Shown here piece after piece: positions 44,818 to 54,841 of a DNA stretch of 64,000 nt (its first letter is position 1; each line of letters begins with the position of its first letter). A program made the position numbers and the translations under genes. The DNA is taken from NCBI RefSeq assembly GCF_019880585.1, contig NZ_JAINVV010000011.1:248001-312000 (forward strand), given 5' to 3'. The notes beneath the pieces are model-generated. The model saw only the letters and a list, made by a program, of their open reading frames with translations. It was not told the origin of the DNA and ran no database searches. The stretch is from Sphingomonas colocasiae. Its GTDB lineage: Bacteria; Pseudomonadota; Alphaproteobacteria; Sphingomonadales; Sphingomonadaceae.

Positions 44818-45719
44818 ACGCATCCCCGCTTCCCCGCCCCGTGCCCGCGCGCGTGATCGACGGGAAAGCCGTCGCCGCCGCGCGCACCCAGGCGCTGGCG
44901 CAGCGCGTCGCCGGGTTCCGCGAACGCACCGGCGTGGTGCCGGGGCTGGCGGTGGTGCTCGTCGGCGACGATGCCGCCAGCGCCATCTATGTCCGCCGCA
45001 AGGCGCGCCAGTGCGAAGCCGTGGGCATGCGTTCGGTGCAGCATGTGCTGCCGGGGGCGACGACGCAGGCCGAGTTGCTGGCGCTGGTCGAACGGCTCAA
45101 CCGCGATCCCGATGTGCACGGCATCCTGGTGCAATTGCCGCTGCCGCGCCCGCTGGACGAGGCCGCGATCCTGGCGGCGGTCGATCCCGACAAGGATGTC
45201 GACGGCTTCCACACCATGAATGCCGGGCGGCTGGCGCTGGGCCGCCCCGCGCTTGTCCCCTGCACGCCGCTCGGCTGCCTGTTGCTGCTGCGCGAACTGG
45301 GCGTCGCCCTGCGCGGCAAGCGCGCGCTGGTCGTCGGCCGATCGGTGATCGTCGGCCGGCCGATGGCGCAATTGCTGCTGATGGAGGATTGCACGGTCAC
45401 GATCGCGCACCGCCATTCGCAGGATCTGGCGATGCTCTGCCGCGAAGCCGATATCCTGATCGTCGCGGTCGGCATTCCCGGCCTGATCCGGGGCGACTGG
45501 ATCCGCCCCGGCGCGGTGGTGATCGATGTCGGCATCAACCGCGTCGACGACGGCGCGGGCGGCAGCCGGATCGTCGGCGACGTCGCCTATGACGAAGCCG
45601 CCCATGTCGCGGGCGCGATCACCCCGGTGCCCGGCGGCGTCGGCCCGATGACGATCGCCTGTCTGCTGGAGAATACGCTGGCGGCCGCCGCCGCGATCGA
45701 GGGCGGTGCGGCGGCGTGA
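44814..45719 (+). CDS. folD: methylenetetrahydrofolate dehydrogenase/cyclohydrolase
   Basis: This 301-residue bifunctional enzyme turns 5,10-methylene-THF, the product of sarcosine oxidase, into 10-formyl-THF. Signature parts are [17 protein letters not shown] with the catalytic Tyr/Lys, [14 protein letters not shown], the NADP-binding [17 protein letters not shown] and the C-terminal [20 protein letters not shown]. The start overlaps purU (ATGA). With soxBDAG and purU it completes a route from N-methyl groups to formate. Confidence 0.96.
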   Translation: MNASPLPRPVPARVIDGKAVAAARTQALAQRVAGFRERTGVVPGLAVVLVGDDAASAIYVRRKARQCEAVGMRSVQHVLPGATTQAELLALVERLNRDPDVHGILVQLPLPRPLDEAAILAAVDPDKDVDGFHTMNAGRLALGRPALVPCTPLGCLLLLRELGVALRGKRALVVGRSVIVGRPMAQLLLMEDCTVTIAHRHSQDLAMLCREADILIVAVGIPGLIRGDWIRPGAVVIDVGINRVDDGAGGSRIVGDVAYDEAAHVAGAITPVPGGVGPMTIACLLENTLAAAAAIEGGAAA

Positions 45720-45750
45720 GCGGCGGGGCTGCCCTGGATTGCCCCCTCCC

Positions 45751-45840
45751 GCTCGGGCTGAGCCTGTCGAAGCCCTGTTCCTTTCTTTCTGCACCGCGTT
45801 CGAAGAAGAACAGGGCTTCGACAGGCTCAGCCCGAACGGG
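45751..45840. repeat. family-B palindromic repeat
   Basis: TCGGGCTGAGCCTGTCGAAG faces CTTCGACAGGCTCAGCCCGA across a spacer with a smaller inner inverted repeat. This is the most symmetric copy of family B in the window. Confidence 0.85.
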
Positions 45841-45888
45841 ATCATGGGGCGTGCGCCTTTTTTCCCATTTCAATGCCCTGCCCCTTTT

Positions 45889-46068
45889 CTCCTCCCCATC
45901 GCAGATGGGGAGGGGGACCATGACGCGAAGCGGCATGGTGGAGGGGAATTGCGGTGCGTCATTCCCCATCGGCTTTCGGGATTGTGGCGACATCGAATCT
46001 TCCCCTCCACCACCGACCTTCGGTCGGCGGTCCCCCTCCCCGCGCTGCGCGCAGGGAGGAGAGGCGGT
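45889..46068. repeat. family-A composite palindromic element
   Basis: It has the same layout as at 25190 and 43541. The left inner hairpin (ACCATGACGCGAAGCGGCAT) is almost identical to that at 25190, while the right inner hairpin differs. It lies in the 411-nt gap between folD and the MFS gene. Confidence 0.85.
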
Positions 46069-46130
46069 AACGACCAAAACCCCTATAACCGGCGCAACGC
46101 CGGACGCTTCGGCAGGATGAGGAGACACGC

Positions 46131-47435
46131 ATGACGATCGGCACGACCGACCAGACCGCCCCGCACGGCGTGGCGCGCAATTCGCGCTATTGGGTGCTGT
46201 TCGTCATGACGATGGTCTATGCGCTCAACATCGCGGACCGGTTCGTGCTCTCCACGCTGATCGAGCCGATCAAGGCCGAATTCGCGCTGTCGGACAGTGC
46301 GGTGGGCTTCCTCACCGGCGTCGCGCTCGCGCTGTTCTACACCACCGCCGGGCTGCCGCTGGGCGCGCTCGCCGATCGCGTCAATCGCCGCAACATGATC
46401 GCCTGGGCGCTCGCCATCTGGTCGATGTTCACCGCCTTCTGCGGCATGGCGGGCAATTTCTGGCAATTGCTGCTCGCGCGGATCGGCGTGGGCGTGGGCG
46501 AAGCGGGCGGCACCCCGCCCTCGCATTCGATCCTGGCGGATTATTTCCGCCCGTCCGAACGCGGCGTTGCCATGTCGATCTACGCGATCGGCGTGTCGAT
46601 CGGATCGGCGATGGGCGGCATCGGCGGCGGGCTGCTGGCCGAACATTATGGCTGGCGCGTCGGGCTGATCGCCTTCGCCGCCGCCAGCCTGCCCGTGCTG
46701 ATCCTGCTGTGGACGGTGCGCGAGCCCAGGCGCGGCGCCAGCGATGCCCATGCCGACGCGCAGGAGGCCCAGCCTTCGTTCCGGGAATCGCTCGCCTTCA
46801 TCCGCTCGCAGAAATCGCTCGTCCATGTGCTGGCCGGCGCCACGATCGCGACCTTTTCGGGCGGCGGGCTGGTCTGGTGGACGCCCGCGTTCCTCGGCCG
46901 CTCGCACGGCATGTCGGTGGGCGAGGCCGGGCTGGACGTCGGGCTGATGAACGGCGTGGGCGGCGGCATCGCGATGGTGCTGGCGGTGTTCGTCATGCTC
47001 CGCCTCGCGCGGATGGAGGCGAAATGGCATTGCCAGTTCGTCGCCTGGCTGACGCTGCTGATCTCGATCCCCGGCGTCGCCGCGCATATGGTGAGCGACC
47101 GCGCGACCGCCATCCTGCTGCTGTGGCTGTTCATCCCCTTCATCAACGTGATGATCGGGCCGTCGCTGGCGCTGATCCAGAATCTGACGCGGCCGGGCAT
47201 GCGCGGCTTCACCGTCGCGGTGCTGCTGTTCACCGCCAATATCGCCAATCTCGCGCTCGCGCCGCAGCTGATCGGCTTCGCATCGGATCTGCTCGCGCCG
47301 CGCATCGAGGATCCGGCGCAGTCGCTGCGCTATGCGCTCGCCTTTGCCGGGCTCACCGGCCTGTGGGCGGCCTATCATTTCTGGGCGGCGATCCGCACGC
47401 TGCCGCAGGACCTCGCCCGCGCGGGCAGCGCCTGA
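46131..47435 (+). CDS. MFS transporter, spinster-like
   Basis: This 434-residue protein has 12 predicted membrane spans. MFS motif A is in PLGALADRVNRRNMIAWALA between spans 2 and 3 (about 78-97), and GVGVGEAGGTPPSHSILADY in span 4 is typical of the spinster-type group common in sphingomonads. The substrate cannot be deduced. GATGAGGAG precedes the ATG. The downstream DUF885 gene follows after 32 nt, so the pair is probably co-transcribed. Confidence 0.88.
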   Translation: MTIGTTDQTAPHGVARNSRYWVLFVMTMVYALNIADRFVLSTLIEPIKAEFALSDSAVGFLTGVALALFYTTAGLPLGALADRVNRRNMIAWALAIWSMFTAFCGMAGNFWQLLLARIGVGVGEAGGTPPSHSILADYFRPSERGVAMSIYAIGVSIGSAMGGIGGGLLAEHYGWRVGLIAFAAASLPVLILLWTVREPRRGASDAHADAQEAQPSFRESLAFIRSQKSLVHVLAGATIATFSGGGLVWWTPAFLGRSHGMSVGEAGLDVGLMNGVGGGIAMVLAVFVMLRLARMEAKWHCQFVAWLTLLISIPGVAAHMVSDRATAILLLWLFIPFINVMIGPSLALIQNLTRPGMRGFTVAVLLFTANIANLALAPQLIGFASDLLAPRIEDPAQSLRYALAFAGLTGLWAAYHFWAAIRTLPQDLARAGSA

Positions 47436-47467
47436 TGCGCGGCATCCATTTTCCGGAGGGAATAGCC

Positions 47468-49243
47468 ATGAAGACGAAACTCGGCCTGATCCTGTCGTCC
47501 GCCATGCTCGCGACAAGTGCACCGGCCGCCGCCCAACCCGCCGCGCCGTCCACCCAGGCGCAGGGCGAGAATGCCAAGCTATCCGCGCTGGCCGATGCGA
47601 TCGAGCAGGACTCGCTCGCCACCAATTTCAGCGCGCAGTTCCGCGAGGGCAAGCGCATCTCCGGCTTTGTCGATTATTCGCCGGCGGAGGTCGCCAGGAA
47701 CGCGGCCAAGCGCGAACGCTGGAAACACCAGCTCGCCGCGATCCGCGCCGATGCGCTGGGGGAAGTGGAGCGCGAAACCTACGACATTCTCCGCTTCACC
47801 CTTATCGAGACGCCCGAGGACGAGAACGAATATTGGCTCACCTTCGATCTGACGCCCTATCAGGCGCCGATGGCGATCGGTTACGTCCAGCAGGTGCTGG
47901 CCGCGCATCCGCTCGCCACCGCCGCCGACGCGGCGGATTATGTGCGGCTGGCGGGCGCCTATGCCGCGATGCTCGAAACGCTGGCCGCCAAGGTGGAGGC
48001 GCAGACGGCGCGCGGCATCTATCTGCCCAAACCCGCGCTGCCGCCGATCCGCGCGACCTGGACGACGCTGGCGGCGAGCGCGGACGCGCTTCAGCCGGCA
48101 GCCGCGCGGCTCTCCGCGCTCGACGCCGCGGCGCGCGCATCGCTCGAAACCGGCGTGCGCACCGCTGCGGACGGCCGGGTGAAGCCCGCCTTTGCCCGTA
48201 TCCAGACGCTGCTCGGCCCCGCTTATGAGGCCAAGGCGCCCGAGGCGGTCGGGCTCGGCCAATATCCCGGCGGCAAAGATCTCTACCGCAAGCTCATCCA
48301 GCGCTACACGACGCTTCCGCTGACGCCCGACCAGATCCACCAGCGCGGGCTGGAACAGGTGGCCGATGTCGCGAAACGCATGCAGGCGATCCGCACGCAA
48401 CTGGGCTTCACCGGCAGTTCGCGCGCCTTTTACGACAGAATCAGCACCGATCCGCGCTTCCTGGCGAAAACGCCCGCCGATGTCGAAGCCACCTATATGC
48501 GTTACATTCACGCGATCGAGCCGAAGATCTCCAGCTATTTCCGTACCCAGCCCAGGGCGCCCTATGGTGTGAAGCGGCTGCCGCCGGCGGCGGAGCCGGG
48601 CCAGACCTTCGGTTATTACAGCCCGCCCAACGCCACCGAACCGCGCGGCATCTATCATTACAACGGATCGAACCTCGACAAGCGATCGCTGATCAACGCG
48701 GGCACGCTGATCTATCACGAATTGCTGCCCGGCCATCATTTCCAGATCGCGGGGCAGAGCGAGAACGCCGCACTCTCCCCCTTCCGCAAGAATTACATGG
48801 CCGGCGCCTTTACCGAGGGCTGGGGCGAATATGCGGCAAGCCTGGGGATCGAGCTGGGCCTGTACGACACGCCGGAGGCGCTTTACGGCCGCTATATCAA
48901 CGAGATGTTCCTGACGGTGCGGCTGGTCGTCGATTCCGGCATGAACGACAAGGGCTGGTCGCTGGAAAAGGCGCGCGCCTATATGCGCGAGGTCACCTCG
49001 CTCTCCGATCTCGAGATCGATTCGGAATCGCTGCGCTATTCGGTGAGCATCCCCGGCCAGGCGCTCGCCTATCGCACCGGTTACGACGCGCTTTGGGACT
49101 TCCGCCGCCGCGCGGAAAAGACGCTGGGGCAGCGCTTCGACATCCGCGATTTCCACGCCGCCGTGCTGGGATCGGGCGCCCGCCCGCTGCCGCTGGTGGA
49201 GGCGAGCGTGGACAGGATGATCGCGGGGAAGAAGAGGAATTGA
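47468..49243 (+). CDS. secreted DUF885 family protein, zinc peptidase-like
   Basis: The 591-residue protein begins with a signal peptide (to about residue 22) and starts after CGGAGGGAATAG. It is all-helical, with YHELLPGHHFQ (His 417, Glu 418) and TEGWGEYAAS (Glu 450), the HExxxH...E arrangement of DUF885 proteins, which are related to thermolysin- and oligopeptidase-like enzymes. Peptidase activity is suggested but not proven for the family. The partner MFS gene 32 nt upstream may take up its products. Confidence 0.88.
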   Translation: MKTKLGLILSSAMLATSAPAAAQPAAPSTQAQGENAKLSALADAIEQDSLATNFSAQFREGKRISGFVDYSPAEVARNAAKRERWKHQLAAIRADALGEVERETYDILRFTLIETPEDENEYWLTFDLTPYQAPMAIGYVQQVLAAHPLATAADAADYVRLAGAYAAMLETLAAKVEAQTARGIYLPKPALPPIRATWTTLAASADALQPAAARLSALDAAARASLETGVRTAADGRVKPAFARIQTLLGPAYEAKAPEAVGLGQYPGGKDLYRKLIQRYTTLPLTPDQIHQRGLEQVADVAKRMQAIRTQLGFTGSSRAFYDRISTDPRFLAKTPADVEATYMRYIHAIEPKISSYFRTQPRAPYGVKRLPPAAEPGQTFGYYSPPNATEPRGIYHYNGSNLDKRSLINAGTLIYHELLPGHHFQIAGQSENAALSPFRKNYMAGAFTEGWGEYAASLGIELGLYDTPEALYGRYINEMFLTVRLVVDSGMNDKGWSLEKARAYMREVTSLSDLEIDSESLRYSVSIPGQALAYRTGYDALWDFRRRAEKTLGQRFDIRDFHAAVLGSGARPLPLVEASVDRMIAGKKRN

Positions 49244-49272
49244 GGGCGGCCTTGTTGTCCCAGCCCTAAAAC

Positions 49273-49730
49273 CGTCATTCCGGCGAAAGCCCGCTACTGT
49301 CCGGGATTTTTCGCGGGAGATCTGCGCAAACCTCGCAATTCCGCGGAATGCGCCGACAATGCCGGTGCAGAGACATGGTTTGCAGTCGCAGTGCACCTCT
49401 CCTCCCTATCGAAGATGGGGAGGGGGACCGCCGACCGCAGGTCGGTGGTGGAGGGGAAATGCGATGGATCATCCAGCGCCGCAGCTCCAGGAAGCCTGAG
49501 AGAATCCGGTTCGACGGCAGCGCGAAACGCAGGCATCGTCCTTCCCCTCCACCACGCCGCTTCGCGTCGTGGTCCCCCTCCCCACGCTGTGCGTAGGGAG
49601 GAGAATTCTGGCCGCCTCAAGCTCCCAACGAAATCCCGGACAGCAATGGGCGAAAGCCGGAATCCCGTGCTCCATGTCGAAGAAGATTGACCTACGGTCG
49701 ACTACGTCCCCGGCTTTCGCCGGAATGACG
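49273..49730. repeat. REPIN-like element (family C), interrupted
   Basis: The left arm GTCATTCCGGCGAAAGC and the right arm, from CGAAAGCCGGAATCC to GGCTTTCGCCGGAATGACG, belong to one paired palindrome. Removing the insert between them together with one copy of the duplicated target restores the hairpin CCGGCGAAAGCCGG exactly. Confidence 0.85.
49291..49649. mobile_element. 359-bp MITE-like insertion with 8-bp target duplication
   Basis: The element has imperfect inverted ends, CCGCTACTGTCCGGGATTT at the left and the complement of CCATTGCTGTCCGGGATTT at the right. It is flanked by the direct repeat GCGAAAGC (49283-49290 and 49650-49657). It contains no gene but carries a complete family-A palindrome inside (about 49390-49605). 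It must be mobilised by a transposase elsewhere; the family is not recognised. Confidence 0.75.
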
Positions 49731-49749
49731 TTGAGCAGGCTTACCGCCC

Positions 49750-50724
49750 CTACCCCGCCGCTTTCGCCAGCAGCGCCTCGCCGAGCAACGGCTGCTCCGC
49801 GAACGCGTCGCGCTGCCAGCCGGGCACCAGCCGGTCGATCGTCAGGAACAGCGCCAGCCCCTCGTCCTGAGACCAGAAATTGCGCTTGCGCCGGACGGCC
49901 TCGATCGCGGCCGGCGCGGGCACGCCGGATTTCACATACCAGGCATAGGCGAGCCATTGGCCCAGCCCCTCCATGGTCAGGAACAGATCGTCGAGCGGCT
50001 GCCATTTCGCATTGGCGCCCGTGAAATAGCCGGCCCGTCGCGCGCGCATCTTCGCCAGCGCCTTGCCCGCCAGCACCCGCGCCTCGCCATCGGTGGCGGC
50101 CGTCGCCGCCGCATAAAGCAGGTCGCGTTCGGCCTCGTACGCGGCGACATAGCCGGCATCCGCCTTGAACGCGTCCTGCAATGAATCGTCGCCGATATCG
50201 TCGGGCAGGCCATGATCGCGCGTGAGCGCCGCCAGCCGGGGATTGGCGAAATAGAATTGGCGGGTGTGCATCAGCTCGTGGAGCATCACGCCGTCCATCA
50301 GCCGCTCCAGCCCCAGTTCGCTGGTCACCCCGGCCTTGCGCCACACCGATGGCAGGCTCATCGCGAAATAGCCGGTGCCCGCCGCGCCATTGTCGGGCGA
50401 CGCGAACGAGATCGGGCCGATCGGCGCGCTGTTGCCGCCCGGCAGCGCGACGGGATCGCCATGCGCCGCCGCCGTCCATCGCAGACGCCCCTGCCGATCC
50501 GCCTTGCCCGTATAGGTGCAGGCCGCATCGATCGCGATGATCGTGGGGAGCGGCGCGGGCATCAGCTTCAGGATATCACGCTCGCTCGCGCGCCAGTTCG
50601 CGATCGCGCCGTCGAGCCAGGCCTTGTCCGCTCGCGACATGGCGCAGCCCGCCCCGGCGGCGGGAAGCGGCGTCAGGGCGAGCGACGCCCCGATCGTCAA
50701 CAGCCATGTACCGGATCGCCGCAT
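49750..50724 (-). CDS. secreted HExxH-containing protein, unknown family
   Basis: The 324-residue protein has a signal peptide (to about residue 22) and a zinc-binding motif, VMLHELMHTRQFYF (His 149, Glu 150, His 153). A later AYEAERDLLYAAA helix could supply a third ligand. The start ATG follows GGAGGCGAT. It differs from the HExxH protein at 262 and no family was recognised. Such proteins with HELMHTRQ are often periplasmic peptidases or maturation factors. It lies downstream of the TonB receptor gene on the same strand, 185 nt away, so a joint function is possible. Confidence 0.75.
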   Translation of the reverse strand: MRRSGTWLLTIGASLALTPLPAAGAGCAMSRADKAWLDGAIANWRASERDILKLMPAPLPTIIAIDAACTYTGKADRQGRLRWTAAAHGDPVALPGGNSAPIGPISFASPDNGAAGTGYFAMSLPSVWRKAGVTSELGLERLMDGVMLHELMHTRQFYFANPRLAALTRDHGLPDDIGDDSLQDAFKADAGYVAAYEAERDLLYAAATAATDGEARVLAGKALAKMRARRAGYFTGANAKWQPLDDLFLTMEGLGQWLAYAWYVKSGVPAPAAIEAVRRKRNFWSQDEGLALFLTIDRLVPGWQRDAFAEQPLLGEALLAKAAG

Positions 50725-50909
50725 ATCGCCTCCATCGCCTGAAGACATGGCTTCGCATCTGGGCCGATCATCCGCAACTCGGCGAATGATCGATCTGCTT
50801 CGTTCCAGCGTCATCGCCAGGAGCGAAACGACGAAGCAATCCGGAGGTCGATGCCCCCTGGATTGCCTCGTTTCGCTTGCAATGGCGAGGGAGCCGAGGC
50901 TCCCCCGGA

Positions 50910-53672
50910 TCAGAACTTCACGTTCGCGCCGACGGTGAAGTAGCGGCCCAGCGTGTCGTAATGCGGGCTGCCCGTCGTCGAGAAGGGCAGCTTGCGGTCG
51001 AACACATTGTTGACCTTGGTGTAGAAGGTGAAGTTATCCGTCACCTTGTACTGGGCGCCAAGGTCGAGATAGACGCGCGCGCTGATGTCGTTGTTGGCGA
51101 GCAGCGGCCCATCCACGCCGTTGAGCAGATGGTTGAACTTGCCGCCGCCGACATAGCGGACACGCGCGTCGAAGCCGAGCACATCGTCCTGATAGCTGGC
51201 GCTGAAGGTGCCGCGCCATTTCGGCAGGCCGAGCGCCACGCCATCGCCGACATCGCCCGCCGCATCGTTGCGCGTCAGGCCATTGTCATAGACCAGCTTC
51301 TTCACATAGGTCGCAAGCGCGCGGAAGCGCAGTGTCGCCGGGCCGGCGCCCGCGATCTGCTTCATCGGCAGCACATAGGATGCCTCGAAATCGAAGCCGC
51401 TCGTCGCGAACTGCGCGATATTCTGCGCGTTCGAATAGACGGTCCGCAGCGTCTGCGTCACCGGATCGCGGATGATCTGGTTGCACGCGGCCTGGCTGCC
51501 GAGCGCGCACGCCGCGGTCAGGTCGGATGCGCTCAGGGTCGCGATCGCGCCGTCGATCTTCACGTCGTAATAATCGACCGAGAATTGCAGGCCGCGCGCG
51601 AAGGACGGCGAATAGGATCCGCCGATGGTAAGCGTGCTGCCGATTTCCGGCTTCAGATTGACGTTGCCGCCCGAGAAGGTGGTGACCTGCGACGGGGTGG
51701 AGGTATAGCCCGGAATGCCCGTGCGGCCCGCGCTGTCCTGATCGACCTGCGGCCCGATATTGATGCTCGTCTCGTTATAGAGATCGGCGATGTTGGGCGA
51801 ACGGATGTCGCGCGAGCGCGTGGCGCGCAGCAGCAGATCGTTGAAGAGGCGAACGGTGCCGCCCACCTTCCAAGACCAGATGCCGCCGCTGGTGCTGTAA
51901 TCGGAATAACGCGCGGCGCCGTTCAGATCGGCCTTGAACGCGTCCGCATCGAACAGCGGCACGACGATTTCGGCAAAGGCTTCCTTGACGTTGAAGCCAC
52001 CCGAAAGCGGCGCGACATAGACGGGCAGGCCGAAGCCGCCGGCCGTCGCCCCGGCATCGAGCCGCGACTTCATCTTCTCCCAGCGCGCCTCGACGCCCAC
52101 CGCCGCCGTCACCGGCCCGGCCCAGAGCGAGAACAGGTCGCCCTGCAGCTTGGCGCCCAGCGAATCGAGCGTGCCCTTGCTGTATCCGCCCTGCGTGCCC
52201 GTCACATAATTGACCGCGTCGGCGGAGGCATTGCCCTCGCCGAAGATATTGAGCGGCCGGCAGGCGGCGTCGTTGTTGCTGGGATCGGCATCGGCATTGA
52301 TCGCGCAGACGATCTGGCCGCCGCTCAGCACGGCATCCAGCGCATTGTTGAAATTGACGGCAAGCCGGCTGTTGAGCAGCGCCGAATATTCGTCGAGCTC
52401 ACCATGGCTGTAATGCGCGCTATATTGCCATTTCCCGCCGCCGAAGCTGCCCTTGATGCCGATCGCGCCTTCCTTCAGCTCGCGATCCGATGCGAAGCGG
52501 AAATTCAGGACGTCGCGATAGGCGCGGCTCAGCAGGAAGCTGGTCTCGCCCGCCGCGGCAAGCTGGTTGCGGACGGTCTGCGACAGATAGGGATTGGTCG
52601 CCGAAACCGTCAGCAGCCCGCCGCCGACATCGCCCGGTGCGGTGAAATCGGGGAAGAAATTATAGTTGGATTTGGTCTTGCCGTAGGTGGCGTCCGCCCA
52701 GATCGTCGCGCCGCCGATATCGTAGCTGAGCCGGGCATAGGCGTTGAGGCGCTTGAACGGCGCCGCCAGATAGATGTCGTCATACAGGTTCGATGCGTCC
52801 GCGCCGCCGATGCCGTTCGCATCTGGGCCGCGATAGGCGCGCAACGTCCCGTCATTGTTGAAGGTCTGCCCGGCGAGCACGCCGCTCAGGATCAGGCCGG
52901 TATGGCTGCGGATCGGGATATTGACGTCATCGGCCAGCATCACGTTGCCGTTGATCACCGTGATGTCCGCGCCGCGCACGCCGTGGCGATCGAGGCGGCT
53001 GCCGGGCGGCAGGCCCTTATCCTCCACATATTCGGCGCCGATCATGAAATGGCCCCTGCCATCGGCGAACTTGGTGCCCCAGGAACCTTCGAACTGATAG
53101 CGCTGGCCGTCGCCGCGATCGGAAATGCCGGATTCGGCGCCGAGCGAGAAGCCCGTCAGATCGGTATTCATGATGATGTTGACGACGCCCGCGACCGCGC
53201 CCGATCCCCAGGCGGCGGATGCGCCGCCGGTGACGACTTCCAGCCGCTTCACCATGCTGGTCGGCACGAAATTGAGGTTGTTCTGGCCGACGAAGCGGCG
53301 GCCGTCGATCAGCGTCAGCGTACGATCGATGCCCAGGCCGCGCAGATCGACGGGCGCGGTGCCGCTGCCCGTATTGCCGACCGTGGTCGCGCCGATCACC
53401 GTCGCGCGCACCTGCGGCTGATCGTTCAGCACCTGCTGCAGGTTCGATGCGCTGCTCTGGCGCAATTCGGTATCGCCGATCACCGCCGTCGGCGTCGGCT
53501 GGTCGAAGCCCGCGCGATCGATGCGCGATCCGGTGACGACGATTTCATTGTCCGGCGTTTGCGCGGCGTCATCGCCCTGCGCGGGCTGGGCCCAGGCGGG
53601 CATCGCCACGGCAAGCGCCATGCCCGCCGATGTGATCAAGGCAGCACGAATGGTCATTTTGGAACGATTCAC
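50910..53672 (-). CDS. TonB-dependent receptor
   Basis: This 920-residue outer-membrane receptor has a signal peptide (to about residue 30), a TonB-box-like NEIVVTGSRIDRAGFDQPTP (about 43-62) and a plug domain with LRGLGIDRTLTLIDGRRFVG and VTGGASAAWGSGAVAGVVNI. The barrel ends GANVKF. The plug signature VVTGSRI with NDQPQVRATVIG belongs to the large TonB receptor group abundant in sphingomonads, often for peptides or plant-derived compounds. A GTG start (53670-53672) is chosen because GGGGAG precedes it; ATG 53655-53657 lacks a ribosome site. The AT-rich upstream gap holds CCTGA-N-TCAGG, a possible operator. Confidence 0.92.
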   Translation of the reverse strand: MNRSKMTIRAALITSAGMALAVAMPAWAQPAQGDDAAQTPDNEIVVTGSRIDRAGFDQPTPTAVIGDTELRQSSASNLQQVLNDQPQVRATVIGATTVGNTGSGTAPVDLRGLGIDRTLTLIDGRRFVGQNNLNFVPTSMVKRLEVVTGGASAAWGSGAVAGVVNIIMNTDLTGFSLGAESGISDRGDGQRYQFEGSWGTKFADGRGHFMIGAEYVEDKGLPPGSRLDRHGVRGADITVINGNVMLADDVNIPIRSHTGLILSGVLAGQTFNNDGTLRAYRGPDANGIGGADASNLYDDIYLAAPFKRLNAYARLSYDIGGATIWADATYGKTKSNYNFFPDFTAPGDVGGGLLTVSATNPYLSQTVRNQLAAAGETSFLLSRAYRDVLNFRFASDRELKEGAIGIKGSFGGGKWQYSAHYSHGELDEYSALLNSRLAVNFNNALDAVLSGGQIVCAINADADPSNNDAACRPLNIFGEGNASADAVNYVTGTQGGYSKGTLDSLGAKLQGDLFSLWAGPVTAAVGVEARWEKMKSRLDAGATAGGFGLPVYVAPLSGGFNVKEAFAEIVVPLFDADAFKADLNGAARYSDYSTSGGIWSWKVGGTVRLFNDLLLRATRSRDIRSPNIADLYNETSINIGPQVDQDSAGRTGIPGYTSTPSQVTTFSGGNVNLKPEIGSTLTIGGSYSPSFARGLQFSVDYYDVKIDGAIATLSASDLTAACALGSQAACNQIIRDPVTQTLRTVYSNAQNIAQFATSGFDFEASYVLPMKQIAGAGPATLRFRALATYVKKLVYDNGLTRNDAAGDVGDGVALGLPKWRGTFSASYQDDVLGFDARVRYVGGGKFNHLLNGVDGPLLANNDISARVYLDLGAQYKVTDNFTFYTKVNNVFDRKLPFSTTGSPHYDTLGRYFTVGANVKF

Positions 53673-53884
53673 GGTCAACACTCCCCAGTAATTCAAACCG
53701 TTGTCGCGCCCGACGCCCGTCAGGCGAGAAGCGAAAAACACACACCTGAACAGGATATTTTTGTTCTTCTCAGGATCATTATTGCATATTTGCGTCAGAA
53801 GATAGCCGATTTGAATGGGCCTAGAGATTCATCGCATGGTGTTGCGAAAGTGGCACAATCGGCCCTTCGCGCCGTCGTCCGGCG

Positions 53885-54841
53885 CTATTTCGCCAGCAAC
53901 AGCCGCATTCCCCGCGCATAGCTCGCGGCCGATGCATCGACATGGCCCAACCCATGATGGATCTCGCCGAACAGCCTGAGCGAGGGATATTTCCGGCTCC
54001 GGAGCATGCCGCCCAGGCGTGCCTGGCCGCTGACGATCTGGCCCACCCCTTCCAGGAACGGATCGTCGATCTCCAGCGATCCCGATCCCATATAGATGCC
54101 GACCGGAAAATCCTGATGCGTGCGCGCATAGGCCTCCTCAAGCCGCAGGATCTCGCCATTGCCATATTGCATGGCCGGGCTGGAGATGACGTAGTTGCGG
54201 AACGGGCTGTCGGGCTGGAACGCCATCCACAGGCCGAAAAAGCCCCCCGCCGAAATCCCGCCGAGCGACAGCCTGTGTTCGTCGATCGGGAAGGCCGCCG
54301 ACAGGGCGGGCAGCAACTCGCGGGTTATGAACTGGGAGAAAGCCGGTGCGCCACCGGTGCATCGCGCCGCGGACACGCCAAGCTTTGCGCAGCCCTCCGT
54401 CACGACCTTACCGAACGGGTCCTGACGATCCCAGCCGGGCGGAGAGAATTCGAAGATGCGCCTGATCCCGCGTTCCTCGGCCGTCGTGCCGGGCGGCGCT
54501 CCGATCGCGACGACGAACATGGGGCCGGGCATTGCCTCGCGCGCGCCGCCATAGGCGATCTGCGCGGGCGCCAATGCCCAGTTGCCATCGGTCAGGATGA
54601 AGGCGGGATAGCGCTTCGCCGTCTCCAGCGGCTCGTCCGGCACGGCCACGCTGATCAGATAATCGCGCTGCATGATCGCGGAATGGATGGTGTAGCTCCG
54701 CACATCGTCGACCACGCTTTTCTCGACGAGTTGCAGCGCCGGCTTGTCCGCCGCCCGCAACTCGGCCTGCGCGCCGGCGCCCATGCCGACGATCGCGAAC
54801 ATCGCCAGAAAGGCGCATCCGAACGTCATTCCCCGACCCAT
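53885..54841 (-). CDS. secreted alpha/beta-hydrolase (esterase D-like)
   Basis: The 318-residue protein has a signal peptide (to about residue 24), starts after GGGGGGAAGG, and belongs to the esterase D/enterobactin-esterase-like group. The nucleophile elbow is GGISAGGFFG (Ser 197), and the end holds GEIHHGLGHVDA with the likely catalytic His. Members hydrolyse siderophore or short-chain esters, so a link with the nearby TonB receptor is plausible but unproven. It is divergent from the PP2C gene. Confidence 0.82.
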   Translation of the reverse strand: MGRGMTFGCAFLAMFAIVGMGAGAQAELRAADKPALQLVEKSVVDDVRSYTIHSAIMQRDYLISVAVPDEPLETAKRYPAFILTDGNWALAPAQIAYGGAREAMPGPMFVVAIGAPPGTTAEERGIRRIFEFSPPGWDRQDPFGKVVTEGCAKLGVSAARCTGGAPAFSQFITRELLPALSAAFPIDEHRLSLGGISAGGFFGLWMAFQPDSPFRNYVISSPAMQYGNGEILRLEEAYARTHQDFPVGIYMGSGSLEIDDPFLEGVGQIVSGQARLGGMLRSRKYPSLRLFGEIHHGLGHVDASAASYARGMRLLLAK

